Shown here: positions 60,827 to 64,000 of the stretch, one piece after another
Position numbering within the stretch: position 1 is the first letter of the stretch
Layout of the letters: each line of letters begins with the position of its first letter
Source: Cypionkella sp049896245
Lineage (GTDB): Bacteria > Pseudomonadota > Alphaproteobacteria > Rhodobacterales > Rhodobacteraceae
NCBI RefSeq assembly: GCF_049896245.1
Contig: NZ_JAFCTX010000027.1
Location: forward strand, 1 to 64,000
Direction: 5' to 3'
DNA length: 64,000 nt
The notes under the pieces: generated by a model
Database searches by the model: none
What the model was told of the DNA's origin: nothing
What the model saw: the letters and a program-made list of their open reading frames with translations, nothing else
Translations under genes and position numbers: made by a program

Positions 60827-60989
60827 CAAGCAAACCCTTTAAGACTTCGTCGCGACCCTAGGCGGATGTATGTGAAGCGTCAATGAAGGCAGATTTGGCA
60901 ACAATCTAGGCGCGAAATCGCTGAATTTGCCTTACTCTTGCCAAAAGCTCTGCCTATTGACCAAGGCTAAGACCCAATTCGGTGCCGCC

Positions 60990-62261
60990 ATGCAAATTGC
61001 CTACCTGATCAACACCTATCCAAAACCCTCGCACACCTTCATTCGTCGCGAAATTGCGGCGCTAGAGGGGCTTGGCTGGCAGGTTCACCGCTTTGCCATG
61101 CGTTCCGACCGCGCGGCGCTGGTCGATCCGGTGGATTTCATCGAAGATGACAAGACCGAACATGTGCTGGAAATCGGTGGCAAGAATCTCCTGCGTTCCA
61201 GCCTCGGCTGGATGATCAAACACCCGAAACAGGCACTCGCAGGTCTTGCGATGGCGATCCGCTGCGGCACAAAGGGCAAATCCGGCGGCCCCGGCACCGG
61301 CGGCATCCCGCGCCATTTGATATATCTGCTGGAAGCCGCCCATATCGCCCGACGCGCCAATGAACTGGGCATCGCGCACATCCACGCGCATTTCGGCACC
61401 AACTCCGCCACCGTCGCCATGCTGGCCCAAGCGCTCGGCGGCCCCGGCTTCAGCTTTACCGTCCACGGCCCGGAAGAATTCGACGCCCCCCGCGCCTTTT
61501 CCTTTCCCGAGAAAATCGCCCGCGCCCGCTTCACCGTCGCGATCTCCAGCTATTGCCGCAGCCAGTTGTTTCGCTGGAGCCAAATCCCCGAATGGCCAAA
61601 AATCAAAGAGGTGCATTGCGGCGTTGACACCTCTGGCTACCCCGCCCCCGCCCCAATGCCCGAAGGCGGCCCGCATCTGGTCGCCATTGGACGGCTATGT
61701 GAGCAAAAAGGCTTCCCCGTCCTGATCGAAACCATGGCCATCGCCGCCAAACGCCTGCCTGGTCTGACCCTGACGATCTGCGGCGACGGCGAACTCCGCG
61801 CACTGATCGACAGTGAAATCGACCGCCACGGCATCAAAGACCGCATCCACATCGCCGGATGGGTGGATGAGGCCGGCGTGCGCGCCGCCATCGCAGCCGC
61901 CCATGCGTTGATCCTGCCCTCGCTCGCCGAAGGCCTGCCGATGGTGGTGATCGAGGCGATGGCCTGCGGTCGCCCGGTGATTTCCACCTGCATCAACGGT
62001 GTGCCTGAACTACTGACGCCGAAAGAAGGCTGGCTCGTCCCCGCAGGCGACCCCGCCGCTTTGGCCGATGCGATCGTCGAGTTGTCCAACACCTCCAATG
62101 AGATTCTTGCGCAAATGGGTTTGGCCGCCCGCGCCCGCGCCATGGCCCGCCATGACGGCAACACCGAAGCCGCCAAACTCGCCGTGCATTTCACCGAGGC
62201 GTTGAAATCCGTGGCCGTGGCCGACCACCCCTTTCACACCGAAACCGTGAACCACGCATGA
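60990..62261 (+). CDS. Family 4 glycosyltransferase
   Basis: A 423-residue GT-B transferase. IAYLINTYPKPSHTFIRREI is a typical start of exopolysaccharide GT4 enzymes; HIHAHFGTNSA and FTVHGPEEFD follow, and the donor site has AIGRLCEQKGF, ICGDGELR, and the E-x7-E motif in PSLAEGLPMVVIEAMACGRPV. The ATG at 60990 is chosen by family start; the ribosome site is weak. Its stop overlaps the next gene (ATGA). Confidence 0.93.
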   Translation: MQIAYLINTYPKPSHTFIRREIAALEGLGWQVHRFAMRSDRAALVDPVDFIEDDKTEHVLEIGGKNLLRSSLGWMIKHPKQALAGLAMAIRCGTKGKSGGPGTGGIPRHLIYLLEAAHIARRANELGIAHIHAHFGTNSATVAMLAQALGGPGFSFTVHGPEEFDAPRAFSFPEKIARARFTVAISSYCRSQLFRWSQIPEWPKIKEVHCGVDTSGYPAPAPMPEGGPHLVAIGRLCEQKGFPVLIETMAIAAKRLPGLTLTICGDGELRALIDSEIDRHGIKDRIHIAGWVDEAGVRAAIAAAHALILPSLAEGLPMVVIEAMACGRPVISTCINGVPELLTPKEGWLVPAGDPAALADAIVELSNTSNEILAQMGLAARARAMARHDGNTEAAKLAVHFTEALKSVAVADHPFHTETVNHA

Positions 62262-63043
62262 CCTACACCATCATCTGCGCCAGCCACAGCGACGAAATCC
62301 TCAATGCCAACCTCGCGCGCTCTCCGATGATCGCCGAAGGCACCGTGCCCCTGCATCTGGAACGCGACGCCCCCTCCGCCGCCGTGGCCTACAACCGCGC
62401 CATCGACGCCACCGATGCCGAGATTCTGATCTTCGCCCACCACGATGTCTACCTGCCGCGTGGCTGGGAAAAATTGCTCACCCGCCGCCTGCGCGAATTG
62501 CAAGCACATGACCCCAACTGGGCGCTTTACGGCCCGTTCGGCGTGGGCCTAGATGCCAGCCACATCGGGCCGGTCTGGTCCTCCAGCATCGGCCTGATCG
62601 TCGGCCGCGTCCCCACCACCCCCGCAGAAGTGCAAAGCTACGACGAAATGGTCATCGTGATGCGGCGAAGCGCCAACCTGCGCTTCGATGAATCCCTCCC
62701 CGGCTGGCACATGTATGGCACCGATATCGTCACCACTGCTCGCACCGCTGGCCTGCACGCCTATGCAGGCGCGCTGCCAACCATCCACAACGACCGCTAC
62801 CACGACCATCTGCGCGACGATTTTGTTGAAAGCTACACCGCGATGCGTCACAAATGGCGCGACCATCTGCCCCTGCGCACCCCGATCATCAAAATCAGCA
62901 AATCCGGCCTGCATCTTTATAAAAACCGCTGGCAAGACTACCGATCCGAGACATTCCGCGCCAACATGTCGGTCGGCATCGCGCACCCGCCGGAATATCT
63001 CGCCTCGCTCTGTGGCTGGTCCGACCTGACCGCTTCAGCTTAA
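62258..63043 (+). CDS. Glycosyltransferase-like protein (GT2-related)
   Basis: A 261-residue protein translated together with the GT4 gene (ATGA overlap). It has a GT-A look: TIICASHSDEIL at the start, AAVAYNRAID, and ILIFAHHDVYLPRGW, where a HHD replaces the usual DxD, then GWHMYGTDIVTTARTAGL and a His-rich stretch HNDRYHDHL. Similar proteins are annotated as glycosyltransferases in polysaccharide clusters. Activity is inferred; the metal-binding motif is not standard. Confidence 0.65.
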   Translation: MTYTIICASHSDEILNANLARSPMIAEGTVPLHLERDAPSAAVAYNRAIDATDAEILIFAHHDVYLPRGWEKLLTRRLRELQAHDPNWALYGPFGVGLDASHIGPVWSSSIGLIVGRVPTTPAEVQSYDEMVIVMRRSANLRFDESLPGWHMYGTDIVTTARTAGLHAYAGALPTIHNDRYHDHLRDDFVESYTAMRHKWRDHLPLRTPIIKISKSGLHLYKNRWQDYRSETFRANMSVGIAHPPEYLASLCGWSDLTASA

Positions 63044-63125
63044 GTCAAACAAGATTAAAATTTGCGTCCCGCCCCGCGGCCTCGCCCCTTCGGGTCTTGG
63101 CCGCTTAAGACTTTCACATTGGTCT

Positions 63126-63183
63126 AAATACTCCCGCCGGAGGCATCCGAGGCCAATGTCGGATGCCTCCGGCGGGAGTATTT
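63126..63183. repeat. 25-bp perfect inverted repeat of the CCCGCCGGAGGC element
   Basis: Left arm 63126-63150, loop GGCCAATG, right arm 63159-63183; the arms are exact reverse complements and start AAATACTCCCGCCGGAGGC. It lies between two convergent genes and likely ends both transcripts. On the plus strand TATTTCAAAAAG follows, and on the minus strand TATTTAGACC. Confidence 0.9.
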
Positions 63184-63208
63184 CAAAAAGAGCAATACAA
63201 ACAGGGCG

Positions 63209-63841
63209 CTAAATCATCCCGCGCAGTTTAGCTGCAACCGCTTCAGCCAGCATGGCATGTTCGGACTGATCGAAATGGACACCATCCAGTGGGCTGACCT
63301 TGATCACCTGACCCGCATCGAGAAACTCAATCCCGCGCGCCTGCGCCAAATCCGCATACATTGGCGGTAAAGCCTGCGAGCGTGCAGCGCCGCCCCAGAA
63401 TTCATGCCTAATCGGCCCGACCTCAACCACCGGAGTTGGACACACCAACAACACCTTGAACCCGCCATGCCGCTCCTGCATCACCCGGTGCTGGGCGATA
63501 TCCAAAAGACCGGCGATGCCGCCCACCACCGCCTCTGGTGTCGAGGTAAACCGCGCCTTCACATCATTGGTCCCCAGCATCAGCACCAGCACATCCAGTG
63601 GGCCGTGGCTTTCCAGCGCAATCTTCAGCCCGACCTGCCCGTTCATCTGCGCGCCCATGATCGGATCATCGAACTGCGCCGTGCGTCCCGGCAGGCCTTC
63701 CTCGATCACCTCACAGCCCAAAGCCGCCTGCAAGCGGGAAGGCCAGCGCACGCCCATGCCGTAACGCTGATACCGCGCGAGATCGACAATCGGCGGCGTT
63801 CCATGCGTGTTGCTGTCGCCAAAGCACATCACTACCGGCAT
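63209..63841 (-). CDS. SGNH/GDSL family hydrolase
   Basis: A 210-residue esterase-type protein. Block I is MCFGDSNTHGTPP (Ser nucleophile in GDS), block II Gly is in EEGLPGRTAQFD, block III is LMLGTNDVKARF (Asn), and block V is DGVHFDQSEH (Asp and His of the triad). No signal peptide is seen, so it is likely cytosolic. This form resembles aryl-esterase / acetyl-esterase type SGNH proteins. The substrate is unknown; it may be unrelated to the polysaccharide genes. Confidence 0.92.
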   Translation of the reverse strand: MPVVMCFGDSNTHGTPPIVDLARYQRYGMGVRWPSRLQAALGCEVIEEGLPGRTAQFDDPIMGAQMNGQVGLKIALESHGPLDVLVLMLGTNDVKARFTSTPEAVVGGIAGLLDIAQHRVMQERHGGFKVLLVCPTPVVEVGPIRHEFWGGAARSQALPPMYADLAQARGIEFLDAGQVIKVSPLDGVHFDQSEHAMLAEAVAAKLRGMI

Positions 63842-63956
63842 CTGTTCCCCCCATTTTGCGCCACGCTAAGGCCCGCCCCGACCAGCGTAAACCCCCTTCC
63901 CCTTTCGCCCCCGGCCCCCCATATATACGCCAACCCTAAAAACTTTGAGGCTTTCC

Positions 63957-64000
63957 ATGTTCGGCACCCCCACCGCCCCCGCACCTACAGCCCCTACCGA
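63957..64000 (+). CDS. Start of an unidentified gene (partial at window edge)
   Basis: ATG at 63957 with GAGG 6 bases upstream opens a frame of 14 codons to the window end, coding for a Pro/Ala/Thr-rich start (MFGTPTAPAPTAPT). Too little is visible to name it. Confidence 0.5.
   Translation, partial: MFGTPTAPAPTAPT

Overview
The window looks like a chromosomal segment of a free-living alphaproteobacterium of the Rhodobacterales (Rhodobacter/Paracoccus relatives). The evidence is the high GC content, the gene neighbourhoods (rsmI next to an LpoA-like lipoprotein, glnD-murJ-trpS, argH-lipoproteins-lysA-TIGR02302), the fdsGBA-fdhD-fdsD formate dehydrogenase layout known from Rhodobacter capsulatus, and several copies of an extragenic element built around CCCGCCGGAGGC. 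No rRNA, tRNA or CRISPR array was seen.

Layout. At 1-118 lies the end of an IS5-family insertion sequence that has cut yraN. Next come rsmI, the LpoA-like lipoprotein and glnD (287-5221). A small stress block on the minus strand (5537-7568: Dps, DUF892 ferritin-like protein, DUF937 protein, GlsB-type membrane protein) follows, and two of its units carry sequences matching the EcfG general-stress promoter (GGAAC-N16-CGTT). From 7927 to 26863 there is housekeeping and core metabolism: murJ, a rhomboid-fold protein that appears to lack its catalytic residues, trpS, a thioredoxin-like protein, argH, two tiny lipoproteins, lysA, a TIGR02302 protein, a cold-shock protein, azoreductase, old yellow enzyme, uvrC, an SDR, an S49 peptidase and a LysR regulator. 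The regulator sits directly before the NAD-dependent, molybdenum-containing formate dehydrogenase operon (26950-32872).

From 33768 to 46329 lies the most unusual part: a tightly packed four-gene minus-strand operon, PKS -> glycosyltransferase -> NRPS -> phosphopantetheinyl transferase. The NRPS reads formyltransferase - remnant condensation region - adenylation domain split between motifs A4 and A5 by a luciferase-like FMN monooxygenase - carrier protein. The PKS reads KS-AT-KR-DH-ACP-TE, with the dehydratase placed after the ketoreductase core. The PPTase would load both carrier proteins and the thioesterase would release the product. I do not recognise the product.

From 46511 to 63043 there is an exopolysaccharide locus: three GT2 or GT2-like enzymes, an O-antigen-ligase/polymerase-like membrane protein, an acyltransferase, a WecG/TagA transferase, a tyrosine-kinase-like ATPase plus Wzz-type copolymerase, an ExoY-like sugar-phosphate transferase, the four dTDP-L-rhamnose genes (rfbCBDA), a Wzx-type flippase and a GT4. 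A 58-residue membrane protein lies in the 736-base gap before rfbA. The window ends with an SGNH hydrolase and the first codons of another gene. Many intergenic spaces hold strong hairpins, including two adjacent perfect palindromes between rfbD and rfbB and a 25-bp perfect inverted repeat at 63126-63183.
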